This document shows positions 23,769 through 32,871 of a stretch of 64,000 nt of DNA, piece after piece. The DNA comes from HNR sp040400085 (GTDB lineage Bacteria; Actinomycetota; Actinomycetes; Actinomycetales; Microbacteriaceae). The stretch is from positions 1-64,000 of the forward strand of contig JBBAQX010000015.1 in the NCBI GenBank assembly GCA_040400085.1, read 5' to 3'. Below the pieces are notes generated by a model. That model saw only the letters and a list, made by a program, of their open reading frames with translations, was not told the DNA's origin and searched no databases. Made by a program: the position numbers and the translations under genes. Within the stretch, counting starts at the first letter, position 1. Every line of letters begins with the position of its first letter.

Positions 23769-25181
23769 TTAAGAGTCGAAGCCCAGTCCCATCGCGTCCA
23801 ATGTGCGTAGGATGATGTTGCGCTTTCCTTCGTTATGGTCAGCTCTATCCATTGACCAACGGGTTGCCTGCACCCCAAGTGAAGCGATCGGCTCCGGGGG
23901 GAAGGGCGGCGGCACGTCTCGGACCATTCGCAGTCGGGTGCGTTCGGTGTCGAGACCGTCAACTCGATCGAGCAGCACGTTCGCCGCGAATCTGGTAGCC
24001 CCGACACCAAGCCCGGTAAAACCGGCGGCGTAACCGATCTTGCCCTCTCGTGCCTGACCGTAGAAAGCACAGAAACGAGTAGAACTGTCGATGGCCCCAC
24101 CCCAGCGATGACTGAATCTCAGACCCTCAAGCTGAGGAAAGGTCGTGAAGAAGTGACTGGCCAGCCGCTCGAACGATTGCCGCCTATCGTCGTGCTTGCG
24201 GCTCACTCTGCCGCCATAGTTATAGACGGCATCGTAGCCGCCGAAGAGGATGCGATTGTCTTGACTGAGACGGTAATAGTGGAATTGGTTTGCCATGTCA
24301 GCGATGCCCTGGCGGTTTTTCCAACCGATCGAGTCGAGCTGAGCATCCGTTAGCGGCTCTGTCATCAGCGCGTAGTCATAGACGGGAACGGTGTGGAGTC
24401 GATAACGTTTGAGGAGCGAGGGGAAAGCGTTTGTCGCAAGGATTACACGGGATGCCGCAAGCGGTCCAGCGGCAGTGCGCAGGTGGACCTTGCCGTTGTC
24501 GAGCTCTGTCGCCGGTTCGATGCCGGTTACCGCCGAACGTTCCCAGATCTGTACGCCGAGCTCCGTCGCAACGCGTGCGAGTTCTGCTGCCAGCTTTGCG
24601 GGGTGGATCATGGCAGTTGAGTCTTTGTCCCAGACGCCGGCCAGGTAGGTCGGCGAGTTGACTTCCTCACGGATTTTTTCCGCAGGCATATATTCTTCGC
24701 CCTGCAGCTGCACTTCCTGGTATGGTTCGACCGCGACGGTGAGGGCGCCCGTACGTTCGAAGTCGCAGTCAATGCCGTACTTCTTGATGGTTTCCTCGAT
24801 CTCGTTGAGATTCTGCATACCGAGCGATTCCAGGAGGTCGTATTCTTCGGGCCAGCGGCGGCGACCATTCTCTTCCCCGTGAGTCAGGCTGGCCTCGCAG
24901 AAACCGCCGTTGCGGCCGGATGCTGCCCAACCTACCCGCTGTCCCTCCAGCAGAGCCACGCTGCGATGAGGGTTGCGCTCCTTGGCAAGGATTGCCGTCC
25001 AGAGCCCCAGATAACCTCCGCCGACTATAGCCAGATCCACCGTCGAAGGCCCTCGATAGCGGGGATATCGTGCGGAACCCGCAACATCATCAATCCAGAA
25101 TGGGCGGTTCACGCTGTGCGTGAGCGACGACAGGATTGTGGACTTCTTCGGAACGGAACGCTCAAAGACGGTTTGAGACAT
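23769..25181 (-). CDS. FAD-dependent amine/amino-acid oxidase (DAO family)
   Basis: A 470-residue flavoenzyme of the DAO/gamma-glutamylputrescine oxidase (PuuB-like) type. The Rossmann motif LAIVGGGYLGLWTAILAKE begins near residue 50, followed by GWAASGRNGGFCEASL, which is typical of this branch. C-terminal HRWGGAIDSSTRF and YAAGFTGLGVGATRFAANVL contact the flavin. It probably oxidises a primary or secondary amine to imine with O2. It heads a minus-strand series with the cupin and the AAA+/VWA pair. The actual amine is not visible. Confidence 0.86.
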   Translation of the reverse strand: MSQTVFERSVPKKSTILSSLTHSVNRPFWIDDVAGSARYPRYRGPSTVDLAIVGGGYLGLWTAILAKERNPHRSVALLEGQRVGWAASGRNGGFCEASLTHGEENGRRRWPEEYDLLESLGMQNLNEIEETIKKYGIDCDFERTGALTVAVEPYQEVQLQGEEYMPAEKIREEVNSPTYLAGVWDKDSTAMIHPAKLAAELARVATELGVQIWERSAVTGIEPATELDNGKVHLRTAAGPLAASRVILATNAFPSLLKRYRLHTVPVYDYALMTEPLTDAQLDSIGWKNRQGIADMANQFHYYRLSQDNRILFGGYDAVYNYGGRVSRKHDDRRQSFERLASHFFTTFPQLEGLRFSHRWGGAIDSSTRFCAFYGQAREGKIGYAAGFTGLGVGATRFAANVLLDRVDGLDTERTRLRMVRDVPPPFPPEPIASLGVQATRWSMDRADHNEGKRNIILRTLDAMGLGFDS

Positions 25182-25292
25182 GGCCTATCACCCTTAGTAC
25201 TGTTGTGTATCTCCCATACTGGCCTTTATGGGTGGGGTAGCGCAATCACCGAAGAGAATTTTGTTGCACAAATAATGCAGGGAGTTGAGATT

Positions 25293-26501
25293 TTACGCTG
25301 CGGAAGACGCATCCCGCAATCGAAGGCTGCGGTAGTGACGGGCACGCATCCGCACGACGATCACGGCCACGACAATCGAGATTGCCGAACCGATAATCAC
25401 GGCGAGCACGCCCTGATCCGCTGTGGCCTGATCGCCCCTGAACGCAAGCTCATTCATCAGCAGGGAAACCGTGAACCCAATCCCGCCGAGGGCACCTGCC
25501 GCCACCATATCGCCGACACTGAGCACCGCGGGTTGCGACGAACGCAGCAGCCTGTCAGCGAGAAGAGTCGCCCCCACGATTCCGACGAGTTTACCAACGG
25601 GCAACGCGACAATGATCGCCCAGAACGGAGCCTCCAGCGGTGTGTCGCCCAGGGCGGGGACCGTCACGAGTGCGGCAGAGAACGCAAAGAGGGGGAGCAC
25701 AATCACATTACTCACCGGCTCGACCAGGTATCGCACCCTGTGCGCCGGCTTATGGTGCATCGCAAAACCGAGAGCTACCCCGGCTATGGTCGCGTGGATA
25801 CCCGATTGAAGAACCACATACCAGGTCGCAAGCCCAACGAGAATCATCAACGTGATCAAGACGTATTCCTCGATACGGTGCCTGTGACGGCTCGGGCGAC
25901 GAGCATCCTTACGCAATCGAGCGTAACGAATGCTCAACAGCCAGAAGACTACGGTGAGCGCGACGCCGACCAGGATAAGCCAGATTGTCGGATCTGCGGT
26001 GAAGAAGATTGCGATGAAGAGGATGCCCGCGAGATCGTCAAGCACGGCAAGCGCAAGTAAGAATGCTCTCACCGAGGTGGGTAGACCGCGGCCGACCACG
26101 GCAAGCACCCCGAGCGCAAACGCAATATCGGTGGCAGTTGGAATCGGCCATCCGCCCTCGAAACCGGATCCCCAGGTGAAGGCCAGATAGATAGCGATCG
26201 GCACGACGATGCCGCCGAGAGCAGCAATCGCAGGTTTCAGGGCCTTGCCGAACGAATTCAGGTCGCCCTCACTGAACTCGTGTTTGAGCTCAATCGCGAC
26301 GATAAAGAAGAAGATCGCCAGAACGCCGTCGCTGATCCAATGCCCAACAGACAGGTCAATCCCGAGGAACGGTATCGCGAGGTGTGCGTGTTGCAGATCC
26401 TGCGCGGCATGCGCGAGAGGACTATTGGCGATCACCAGGCCAAGCACGGCGGCGGCCAGGAGGAGCGCCGCGGATGTACGGTTGGAACGTAGGAAGCTCA
26501 T
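25293..26501 (-). CDS. nhaA: Na+/H+ antiporter NhaA
   Basis: A 402-residue inner-membrane antiporter that exports Na+ in exchange for H+ and sets pH homeostasis. The ion-binding pair is in LAVLDDLAGILFIAIFF near residue 155, and PTATDIAFALGVLAVVG is the family-specific helix IV region. About twelve hydrophobic segments are visible, with length close to the usual 390. A monocistronic gene on the minus strand, separated by about 110 bp from both neighbours. No sodium riboswitch was recognised upstream. Confidence 0.95.
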   Translation of the reverse strand: MSFLRSNRTSAALLLAAAVLGLVIANSPLAHAAQDLQHAHLAIPFLGIDLSVGHWISDGVLAIFFFIVAIELKHEFSEGDLNSFGKALKPAIAALGGIVVPIAIYLAFTWGSGFEGGWPIPTATDIAFALGVLAVVGRGLPTSVRAFLLALAVLDDLAGILFIAIFFTADPTIWLILVGVALTVVFWLLSIRYARLRKDARRPSRHRHRIEEYVLITLMILVGLATWYVVLQSGIHATIAGVALGFAMHHKPAHRVRYLVEPVSNVIVLPLFAFSAALVTVPALGDTPLEAPFWAIIVALPVGKLVGIVGATLLADRLLRSSQPAVLSVGDMVAAGALGGIGFTVSLLMNELAFRGDQATADQGVLAVIIGSAISIVVAVIVVRMRARHYRSLRLRDASSAA

Positions 26502-26611
26502 AAGCTACTTTCTAAGGTTGCAGAAGTCTGTGTCGACCAGGCTTCCCGACTCACCACAGATAACTATAGCGGGCGATGAGAAATGTTACGAGAAAAAAGG
26601 GTGAAGTGATC

Positions 26612-27256
26612 ATGGCAGATGCACAGAGTGTTGAGCGGCTTACCCTCACAATGCACCGGCTGCGCTCGGAATGCCCGTGGCATGCCGAACAGACCCACGA
26701 GACCCTGGTGCCCTACCTCATTGAGGAATGCTACGAGCTGGTCGAGGCGATCGAGGCCGGCGATGTCGAGGCCGTCCGAGAGGAGGCAGCCGATGTTCTC
26801 TATCAGGTCGTCTTTCATAGCGAGTTACTGGGCGAAGCCTCCCCGGGGGGAACCGAGTTGTATGCGCTCGCCGACCGCCTTGATGACAAGCTTCAGCGTA
26901 GGCATCCCCATGTCTTCGGCGATGCCGGGCCTACCACTGTCGCTGAGCTTGATGCCACGTGGGAGCAGGTCAAGCAGGATCAATCGGGGGATGCTCGTGG
27001 CCGCTCTGTGCTCGAGGGAGTCCCGTTCGCGATGCCCGCGCTGGCTCTTGCTGACAAGGTCTTTGAGCGGGCTGGGCGCAGCGGCCGAGTGGTGGAGATC
27101 GCTGAGGTGGGGGATCCGTCTATCGGCCCGTCAAGTGAGGACGAGTTCGGTGAGGCCCTGCTCGCTCTGGTAGCTGACGCCCGCGCCCACGGCGTGAACG
27201 CGGAGCGCGCGCTGCGGAAGGTGCTGCGCCGAGTAGCGGCAGACCTCGACGGCTAA
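26612..27256 (+). CDS. mazG: MazG-family nucleotide pyrophosphohydrolase
   Basis: A 214-residue all-alpha NTP pyrophosphohydrolase (one MazG domain recognisable, shorter than the two-domain E. coli enzyme of about 260). The Mg-binding signature EECYELVEAIE with downstream EEAADVLYQVV (EExxE...ExxD) is intact. I start it at ATG 26612, with AGGGTG 8 nt upstream; ATG 26576 is in frame but lacks a site. It cleans house of aberrant nucleotides. In related genomes it sits between mfd and eno, as here apart from the inserted block. Confidence 0.92.
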   Translation: MADAQSVERLTLTMHRLRSECPWHAEQTHETLVPYLIEECYELVEAIEAGDVEAVREEAADVLYQVVFHSELLGEASPGGTELYALADRLDDKLQRRHPHVFGDAGPTTVAELDATWEQVKQDQSGDARGRSVLEGVPFAMPALALADKVFERAGRSGRVVEIAEVGDPSIGPSSEDEFGEALLALVADARAHGVNAERALRKVLRRVAADLDG

Positions 27257-27267
27257 CCGCCTCCGCT

Positions 27268-27290
27268 CCCTCCCTCCCTCCCACCCACCC
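27268..27290 (-). other. Potential G-quadruplex / i-motif upstream of hisS
   Basis: Six C3 tracts (27268-70, 72-74, 76-78, 80-82, 84-86, 88-90) are separated by single T or A bases. The minus strand therefore has six G3 tracts with one-base loops, among the most stable G-quadruplex designs. The surrounding 27257-27435 region is strongly C-rich and encodes no gene that I can support. It lies about 150 bp upstream of hisS. Confidence 0.75.
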
Positions 27291-27424
27291 AACCTCCCAC
27301 GCTCCCACCCACGCGCCTGGCCCAAGTTCCACGCGTTGGCACAACCTGCGCCTTATGCCGGGAACCTGCACCTTGGGCCGCCTGCCGCCTGCGTCGCCCG
27401 CAACCCCACCACCTCGCAACCCCG

Positions 27425-27436
27425 TAAGATTGACGC
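27425..27436 (+). promoter_or_regulatory. Leaderless promoter of hisS
   Basis: TAAGAT (27425-27430) ends 6 nt before ATG 27437. No Shine-Dalgarno is present, matching the mfd arrangement. Confidence 0.6.
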
Positions 27437-28729
27437 ATGGCTTCACCGGTAAACCCGCCCCGCGGGATGAGAGACTTTTTGCCCGCAGACAAGGCGCGCC
27501 GCGAGCACGCACTTGGCGTGATCCGCAGCGTATACACGCGCCACGGCTTCGACGAGATCGAGACGCCCGTCGTCGAGGATTCGGCCAGGCTGCACTCCGG
27601 CCTCGGCGGGGATAACGAAAAGCTGGCATTCGGCATCCTCAAGCGGGGGATCACCGAGGAGGCGTTGCAGGCCGCTGCCGATCAGGGTAGCCCCGACTCG
27701 CTCACCGACCTCGGCCTGCGGTTCGACCTCACCGTGCCGCTCGCGCGCTACTACGCAACCCATCGGGCGGAGCTGCCTGGCGTGTTCCGCTCTATTCAGA
27801 TCGGGCCGGTCTGGCGCGCAGAGCGGCCACAGAAGGGCCGTTACCGCCAATTCGTGCAGGCAGACATCGACATCATCGGCGAGCCAGGGCAGCTGGCCGA
27901 AATCGAGCTCATCACGGCGACTTCCGCCACCCTGGCCGAGCTGGGTTTGAGCGGCTGTATCATCCGTATCAACGATCGCCGTATCCTCTTCGGGCTCCTC
28001 GCGTACTGTGGTTTTCCCCCGGAAATGCAGGATTCCGCCCTGATCTCTGTCGATAAGCTCGACAAGATCGGCACGAGCGGAGTCATCGCAGAGCTGTCCG
28101 AACGCGCGCCCGACCCCGCTGCCATGCTTGAGAGCATCCTCTCGGCCTTCGAACCCCACGTGGCTAACGGGGGAGTTCTCCTCACCGAAGACGACATCCG
28201 ATCGATTTTGCCGGATGCCGTTGACCCCGCTGCCGTGAACGATCTGGTCGCTCTCGGCGCGGCACTGACCTCACTGCCCGAGGGCGTCGAGGTGCGCTTC
28301 GACCCAACTCTCGTGAGAGGAATGGGCTACTACACGGGAAGCATCTTCGAGATCGCGCACCCGCAATCGGGCAGTTCAGTTGGTGGCGGTGGCCGCTACG
28401 ACGGCATGATCGGTCGATTCCTTGGCCAGGATGTTCCTGCGGCGGGATTCTCGATTGGGTTCGAGCGTATCGTCGACCTGATCGAGCTCCCCGCCGATAC
28501 CTCCTCCAACGCGGTGGCGCTCGTCTTCGATAAGGATGTGGACCCGGCCACCCTCGTCGCGATCAAGACGGAGTTGATTGCGTCAGGCATCCGCACGCGA
28601 GTAGAGAAACGCGCCAAAAACCTCAAGGTTCAGTTGGATCGATTGGGGGATGCTGGGTTCGGCCGTTTCGCCTTCGTCACGTCCGCCACCCAGGCTGTTG
28701 CCGACCTGGAGATCAAGCCGCTCGGCTGA
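27437..28729 (+). CDS. hisS: Histidyl-tRNA synthetase
   Basis: A 430-residue class II aminoacyl-tRNA synthetase charging tRNA-His. Motif 1 is PRGMRDFLP at the N-terminus, motif 2 is GPVWRAERPQKGRYRQF (about residues 120-136), the histidine-specific HisA motif is RGMGYYTGSIFE near residue 294, and motif 3 is GGGRYDGMIGRF followed by GFSIGFER. The C-terminal anticodon-binding domain is present and slightly short. It appears leaderless and monocistronic, with a strong hairpin after it. Confidence 0.97.
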   Translation: MASPVNPPRGMRDFLPADKARREHALGVIRSVYTRHGFDEIETPVVEDSARLHSGLGGDNEKLAFGILKRGITEEALQAAADQGSPDSLTDLGLRFDLTVPLARYYATHRAELPGVFRSIQIGPVWRAERPQKGRYRQFVQADIDIIGEPGQLAEIELITATSATLAELGLSGCIIRINDRRILFGLLAYCGFPPEMQDSALISVDKLDKIGTSGVIAELSERAPDPAAMLESILSAFEPHVANGGVLLTEDDIRSILPDAVDPAAVNDLVALGAALTSLPEGVEVRFDPTLVRGMGYYTGSIFEIAHPQSGSSVGGGGRYDGMIGRFLGQDVPAAGFSIGFERIVDLIELPADTSSNAVALVFDKDVDPATLVAIKTELIASGIRTRVEKRAKNLKVQLDRLGDAGFGRFAFVTSATQAVADLEIKPLG

Positions 28730-28750
28730 TCGAACCGACAACCATACATT

Positions 28751-28781
28751 GCGGCGCGCGCAACCATGCTGCGCGCGCCGC
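28751..28781 (+). terminator. Hairpin terminator after hisS
   Basis: GCGGCGCGCGCA (28751-28762) and TGCGCGCGCCGC (28770-28781) form a perfect 12-bp stem with a 7-nt loop. There is no T-tract, as is common for actinobacterial terminators. Confidence 0.8.
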
Positions 28782-28896
28782 GGGTATCAGCGTAGACTGA
28801 AACTCAGGAACGTACGTTTTCCGAGAGGACAGTGGGCACACGGGTGCTTCATCAAACATCTGTCTTCACACCACACTTAGCTATGAGGAGAAATCA

Positions 28897-30177
28897 GTGG
28901 CTTTTATTGACGCCGTTATTGCTCGTGAGATTCTTGACTCCCGTGGTAACCCCACGGTTGAGGTTGAAATTGGACTCACCGATGGCACGGTCAGCCGCGC
29001 TGCTGTCCCGTCAGGTGCCTCAACGGGCGCCTTCGAGGCTTATGAGCTTCGCGACGGCGACAAGAAGCGTTACCAGGGTAAGGGCGTTCTGCAGGCCGTA
29101 GAGGCCGTGTTCGACGACCTTGCACCCGCCGTTGAAGATTTCTCCGCTGACGACCAGCGTTTGGTTGACGCCGCGTTGATTGCAGCAGACGGTACCGAAA
29201 ACAAGAAGCGAACCGGTGCCAACGCCATCCTCGGTGTGAGCCTCGCCGTGGCAAAGGCAGCCGCTGAATCGGCAGGGCTGCCTCTGTACCGTTACATTGG
29301 TGGACCCAACGCGCGCACCCTTCCCGTGCCCCTGATGAACATCATCAATGGTGGATCGCATGCGGATACCGGTGTTGATATTCAGGAATTCATGGCGGTT
29401 CCCCATGGCGCAGCTTCGTTCTCCGAGGCATTGCAGTGGGGCGTCGAGACGTACCACTCGCTCAAGAGCCTCCTCAAGAGCAAGGGCCTGGCTACCGGCC
29501 TTGGTGACGAGGGCGGATTCGCGCCCGACCTCCCCAATAATCGTGAGGCGCTCGATCTTATCCTTGAGGCAATCCAGCAGGCAGGTTTCACCCCCGGTAA
29601 GGATATTGGGCTTGCGCTCGACGTCGCCTCGAGCGAGTTCTTTGAGAAGGGCGCATACCAGTTTGAAGGCAAGTCACGCTCCGCGCAGGAGATGTCTGCC
29701 TACTACGCAGATCTCGTAGCAAACTACCCTCTCGTTTCGATCGAAGATCCTCTCGATGAGGACGATTGGGAGGGGTGGGTTCACCTTACCTCCGAGCTCG
29801 GCGACAAAGTTCAGCTCGTCGGTGACGACCTCTTCGTGACTAACCCAGCTCGTCTTGCGCGCGGCATCAAGGAGCACGCGGCTAACTCCCTGCTCGTGAA
29901 GGTGAACCAGATCGGTACCCTTACCGAGACGCTTGACGCCGTCACGATGGCTCAGCGGGCTGGCTACACGGCTATCCTCTCTCACCGTTCGGGAGAGACC
30001 GAAGATACCACCATCGCTGATCTTGCGGTCGCTACGGATTGCGGACAGATTAAGACCGGTGCCCCTGCGCGTAGCGAGCGTGTTGCGAAGTACAACCAGC
30101 TGCTGCGTATCGAAGAGGAGCTGGGTGGGGCTGCAGAATACGCGGGACGTTCAGCGTTCCCTCGTTTCACGGCTTAG
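28897..30177 (+). CDS. eno: Enolase
   Basis: A 426-residue enolase converting 2-phosphoglycerate to phosphoenolpyruvate. The GTG start at 28897 has GAGGAG about 7 nt upstream and gives the standard N-terminus FIDAVIAREILDSRGNPTVE. Metal ligands lie in LALDVASSEF, SIEDPLDEDDW and VGDDLFVT; the catalytic Lys is in LLVKVNQIGT and the signature loop is SHRSGETEDTTIADLAVA. It is followed by ftsB-like and DUF501 genes, a conserved actinobacterial order. Confidence 0.98.
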   Translation: MAFIDAVIAREILDSRGNPTVEVEIGLTDGTVSRAAVPSGASTGAFEAYELRDGDKKRYQGKGVLQAVEAVFDDLAPAVEDFSADDQRLVDAALIAADGTENKKRTGANAILGVSLAVAKAAAESAGLPLYRYIGGPNARTLPVPLMNIINGGSHADTGVDIQEFMAVPHGAASFSEALQWGVETYHSLKSLLKSKGLATGLGDEGGFAPDLPNNREALDLILEAIQQAGFTPGKDIGLALDVASSEFFEKGAYQFEGKSRSAQEMSAYYADLVANYPLVSIEDPLDEDDWEGWVHLTSELGDKVQLVGDDLFVTNPARLARGIKEHAANSLLVKVNQIGTLTETLDAVTMAQRAGYTAILSHRSGETEDTTIADLAVATDCGQIKTGAPARSERVAKYNQLLRIEEELGGAAEYAGRSAFPRFTA

Positions 30178-30298
30178 GTCGCTGGCCGATTCAGTTCGGC
30201 CACGGTAGAACGGCTTTAAGTCGTTGTACAGAATCGATTGAGATAATAGGAACTTCGATCAATGGTTCGGCTGGTTCTGAGGGAAGGCGGGGTGTCAT

Positions 30299-30853
30299 AT
30301 GGCGAGACCGCGCCTTCCCGAAACCGAGTCGGGCGAGCCGGCAGAGTTCAGGTCCTGGATCAGGGGGCTCCGATTCTCTGGTTTTTCGATCATCATGATA
30401 GGGATACTCGCCCTCGGGGTTTTTATTATCAGCCCCAGCATGTCGATCTATCTTAATCAGAAGCAAGAGATCGCTGCGCTCGAGGCAAGCGTTCAGCAGA
30501 AGAAGCAGGCGCTTGATCAAGCGAATACGGAGAAGGACCGTTGGCAGGATCCTGCCTATGTTCGCTCCGAGGCTCGCAATAGGCTCTTTTATATGATGCC
30601 GGGCGAGAACCAGCTGGTCGTCATTAACGACGTTGGTGTGCCAGAGACTCAGGCGGCTCCAGCCTCTGTTGGGTTGCAACAGACCAAGGTGGATTGGGTC
30701 AAAACGATGGCCTTTTCTCTCCTGAGCGCCGGTACCACATCCGCAGGCTCTTCCGCCCTCGCGCCAGCGCCGACAGAGCCAGCTCCAGCACCAGCACCAG
30801 TCCCGGGCGGCGAAGCTCCAGCTACTACCCCAGAAGGAACAGACAACCAATGA
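30299..30853 (+). CDS. FtsB/DivIC-family septum formation protein
   Basis: A 184-residue bitopic membrane protein. A short basic N-terminal tail precedes one membrane helix (FSIIMIGILALGVFIISPSM, about residues 29-48). A periplasmic coiled coil follows (KQEIAALEASVQQKKQALDQ), then the DivIC-type segment DPAYVRSEARNRLFYMMPGE. The C-terminal 50 residues are a Pro/Ala-rich low-complexity tail. It is predicted to act in the FtsBLQ division complex. It overlaps the next gene in ATGA. Confidence 0.92.
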   Translation: MARPRLPETESGEPAEFRSWIRGLRFSGFSIIMIGILALGVFIISPSMSIYLNQKQEIAALEASVQQKKQALDQANTEKDRWQDPAYVRSEARNRLFYMMPGENQLVVINDVGVPETQAAPASVGLQQTKVDWVKTMAFSLLSAGTTSAGSSALAPAPTEPAPAPAPVPGGEAPATTPEGTDNQ

Positions 30854-31338
30854 CACGTCCTCCTTTCGACGAGCCAACTATCGCCGATATCGATGCCGTC
30901 ACCGAGCAATTAGGGCGCCCGGCCAGAAACGTGGTTGGCATTGCCGCACGCACGAACTCTGGGGAACCCACCGTTGTGTCGACGGCCCCGAGGCTGGCAG
31001 ATGGAACTCCTTTTCCTACGTTCTATTACCTTTGTCACCCCGATGCGGTAGCGGCGGTCTCGACTCTCGAGGCTAACGGCTTCATGGTTGAGATGAATCA
31101 GCTTTTACGGGATGACGAAGAGATCCGCGAACAGTATCAGCAGGCCCACGAGAGCTACATAGCCGACCGAGAATCCGTGGCAATCGTAGAGGAAGTTGCG
31201 GGAATCAGCGCCGGCGGGATGCCGGAACGGGTAAAGTGCTTACACGCTCTCGTCGGTCACTCCCTTGCCGCTGGGCCGGGAATTAACCCGATTGGTGATA
31301 TTGCCTTGGCCCAATCTGGCTGGTCCGTAACAAAGTAG
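30850..31338 (+). CDS. DUF501 family protein
   Basis: A 162-residue conserved actinobacterial protein of unknown function. I start it at ATG 30850, overlapping the ftsB-like stop, because the longer in-frame extension to 30694 runs antiparallel through ftsB-like coding sequence in another frame and is not conserved-looking. Recognisable segments are TFYYLCHPDAVAAVSTLE, and GMPERVKCLHALVGHSLAAGPGINP with conserved Cys/His. Position after eno and ftsB-like is the usual one for this family. Confidence 0.92.
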   Translation: MTRPPFDEPTIADIDAVTEQLGRPARNVVGIAARTNSGEPTVVSTAPRLADGTPFPTFYYLCHPDAVAAVSTLEANGFMVEMNQLLRDDEEIREQYQQAHESYIADRESVAIVEEVAGISAGGMPERVKCLHALVGHSLAAGPGINPIGDIALAQSGWSVTK

Positions 31339-31457
31339 TCTCAGCATTCGGTAAACTAATCTGTGGTATTGGTGCCATCGTCGCCACCGCTATTGTTGTG
31401 TAGTGGGTAAATTGCCCCCACATTCTTTTGTTCAGTGCTATTCAAGGAAGTGCTTTC

Positions 31458-32795
31458 GTGTCAAAGATCCTAATTGTTGGTGGCGGCTACGCTGGTTTCT
31501 ACACCGCGTGGAAGCTTGAGAAGTGGCTGCGATCCGGTGAGGCCGAGGTCACTATTGTTGACCCACTTCCATACATGGCTTATCTCCCATTTCTGCCAGA
31601 GGTTGCTGCAGGTTCAATTGAGCCGCGACATGCTGTGGTTGCTCGCCGTCGTCACCTGAATTCAACGAAGAGCGTCGCTGGTAAAGTCACCACGATCTCT
31701 CACGCAGATAAGAAGGTCACAATTACGCCGAACGAGGGCGAGGCCTACGAGTTCGAGTACGACCACATCGTGATCGCAACGGGTTCTGTCTCTCGTACTT
31801 TCCCCATCCCGGGAATCGCTGACAACGCCATCGGCATGAAGACGATTGAGGAGGCCGTTGCAGTTCGTGATCGCCTGGTCAGCAACTTTGAAAAAGCTGC
31901 TAATATGCCCGCTGGGCCCGAGCGGGACCGTCTCCTCACGGTTACGATCGTCGGCGGCGGATTTGCCGGTATCGAGACGCTCGCCGAGCTGCGGTCGTTC
32001 GCAACCTCTCTGCTGCGTCGCTACCCCGAGATTACCTTTGACGACACCAAGTTCCACCTCATCGAGGCGATGGGCCGGATCATGCCCGAGGTCGCGCTCG
32101 AAACGAGCCTCTGGGTTATTAAGACGCTGACAAACCGTGGCGCAAATATTCACCTGGATACCCAGCTGTCTTCTGCCGTTGACGGCAAGATCGAGTTGTC
32201 AACTGGCGAGAGCTTCGAATCGGATCTGATCGTGTGGACCGCCGGGGTTATGCCCCGTCCGTTCCTGCGCGGAACAGATCTGCCAATTGGCGAGCGCGGT
32301 CACGTGCGCGGACGCCCCGACCTACGTGTCGAAGGTGATGACGGCATCCTCCAGGGAGCTTGGACGGCCGGCGATACCGCCGCCGTTCCAGATATTTCTG
32401 CTACGCCTGGGCCCGGAGGCTTCTGCGTCCCGAACGCCCAGCACGCTGTTCGCCAGGCCAAGGTGCTGGCCCGTAACATTGTTGCGGATATGCGCGGCGA
32501 GGGACTTATCGACTACAACCACAAGAACCTGGGTGCTGTCGCCGGCCTCGGCATGAACGTTGGCGTGTTCCAATCAGGTAAGTTTGCGATGAAGGGCTAC
32601 ATCGCGTGGCTTGCTCACCGTTTCTACCACGGCTTTGCTATCCCCACCTGGGAGCGCAAATGGCGCGTGTTCGGTGACTGGGTCGGACACTTCTTCCTCG
32701 GTCGCGATATCGTGAACATCGAGGCTGTCCAGACACCTCGAGCCATTTTCGAAGAGTTTGCGTCACGCCCGAAGGCCCCGGCTAAAGCCGAATAA
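31458..32795 (+). CDS. ndh: Type II NADH:quinone oxidoreductase
   Basis: A 445-residue membrane-associated flavoprotein passing electrons from NADH to menaquinone without proton pumping. I start at GTG 31458, which has AAGGAAG about 6 nt upstream; the ATG-like start at 31428 lacks one. The FAD Rossmann motif is KILIVGGGYAGFYTAWKLE at the N-terminus, the NADH Rossmann motif is TIVGGGFAGIETLAEL near residue 172, and TAGDTAAVPD is the late FAD motif. The quinone-site-like NAQHAVRQAKVLARN and a C-terminal amphipathic region follow. Length is normal. Confidence 0.92.
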   Translation: MSKILIVGGGYAGFYTAWKLEKWLRSGEAEVTIVDPLPYMAYLPFLPEVAAGSIEPRHAVVARRRHLNSTKSVAGKVTTISHADKKVTITPNEGEAYEFEYDHIVIATGSVSRTFPIPGIADNAIGMKTIEEAVAVRDRLVSNFEKAANMPAGPERDRLLTVTIVGGGFAGIETLAELRSFATSLLRRYPEITFDDTKFHLIEAMGRIMPEVALETSLWVIKTLTNRGANIHLDTQLSSAVDGKIELSTGESFESDLIVWTAGVMPRPFLRGTDLPIGERGHVRGRPDLRVEGDDGILQGAWTAGDTAAVPDISATPGPGGFCVPNAQHAVRQAKVLARNIVADMRGEGLIDYNHKNLGAVAGLGMNVGVFQSGKFAMKGYIAWLAHRFYHGFAIPTWERKWRVFGDWVGHFFLGRDIVNIEAVQTPRAIFEEFASRPKAPAKAE

Positions 32796-32822
32796 CAAGG
32801 CCACATAAACGCAGTAAGTCGA

Positions 32823-32867
32823 ATGAGGATGTCCCCGGGGAGAACTTTTACCCGGGGACATTCTCAT
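32823..32867. terminator. Bidirectional terminator between ndh and the SDR gene
   Basis: A 17-bp stem pairs 32823-32839 with 32851-32867 around an 11-nt loop, with a single G-U pair; the inner 11 bp (ATGTCCCCGGG/CCCGGGGACAT) are perfect. It sits between two convergent genes. Confidence 0.88.
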
Positions 32868-32871
32868 GTGT

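Noticed and set aside
24879..26060. 393-codon plus-strand frame opposite the FAD oxidase and nhaA
   Set aside because: Spans two genes and the gap on the other strand; composition (His/Asp/Arg-rich) is that of a shadow frame.
30694..31338. Longer start for the DUF501 gene
   Set aside because: The extension overlaps ftsB-like coding sequence in a different frame; the ATGA overlap start at 30850 gives the family N-terminus.
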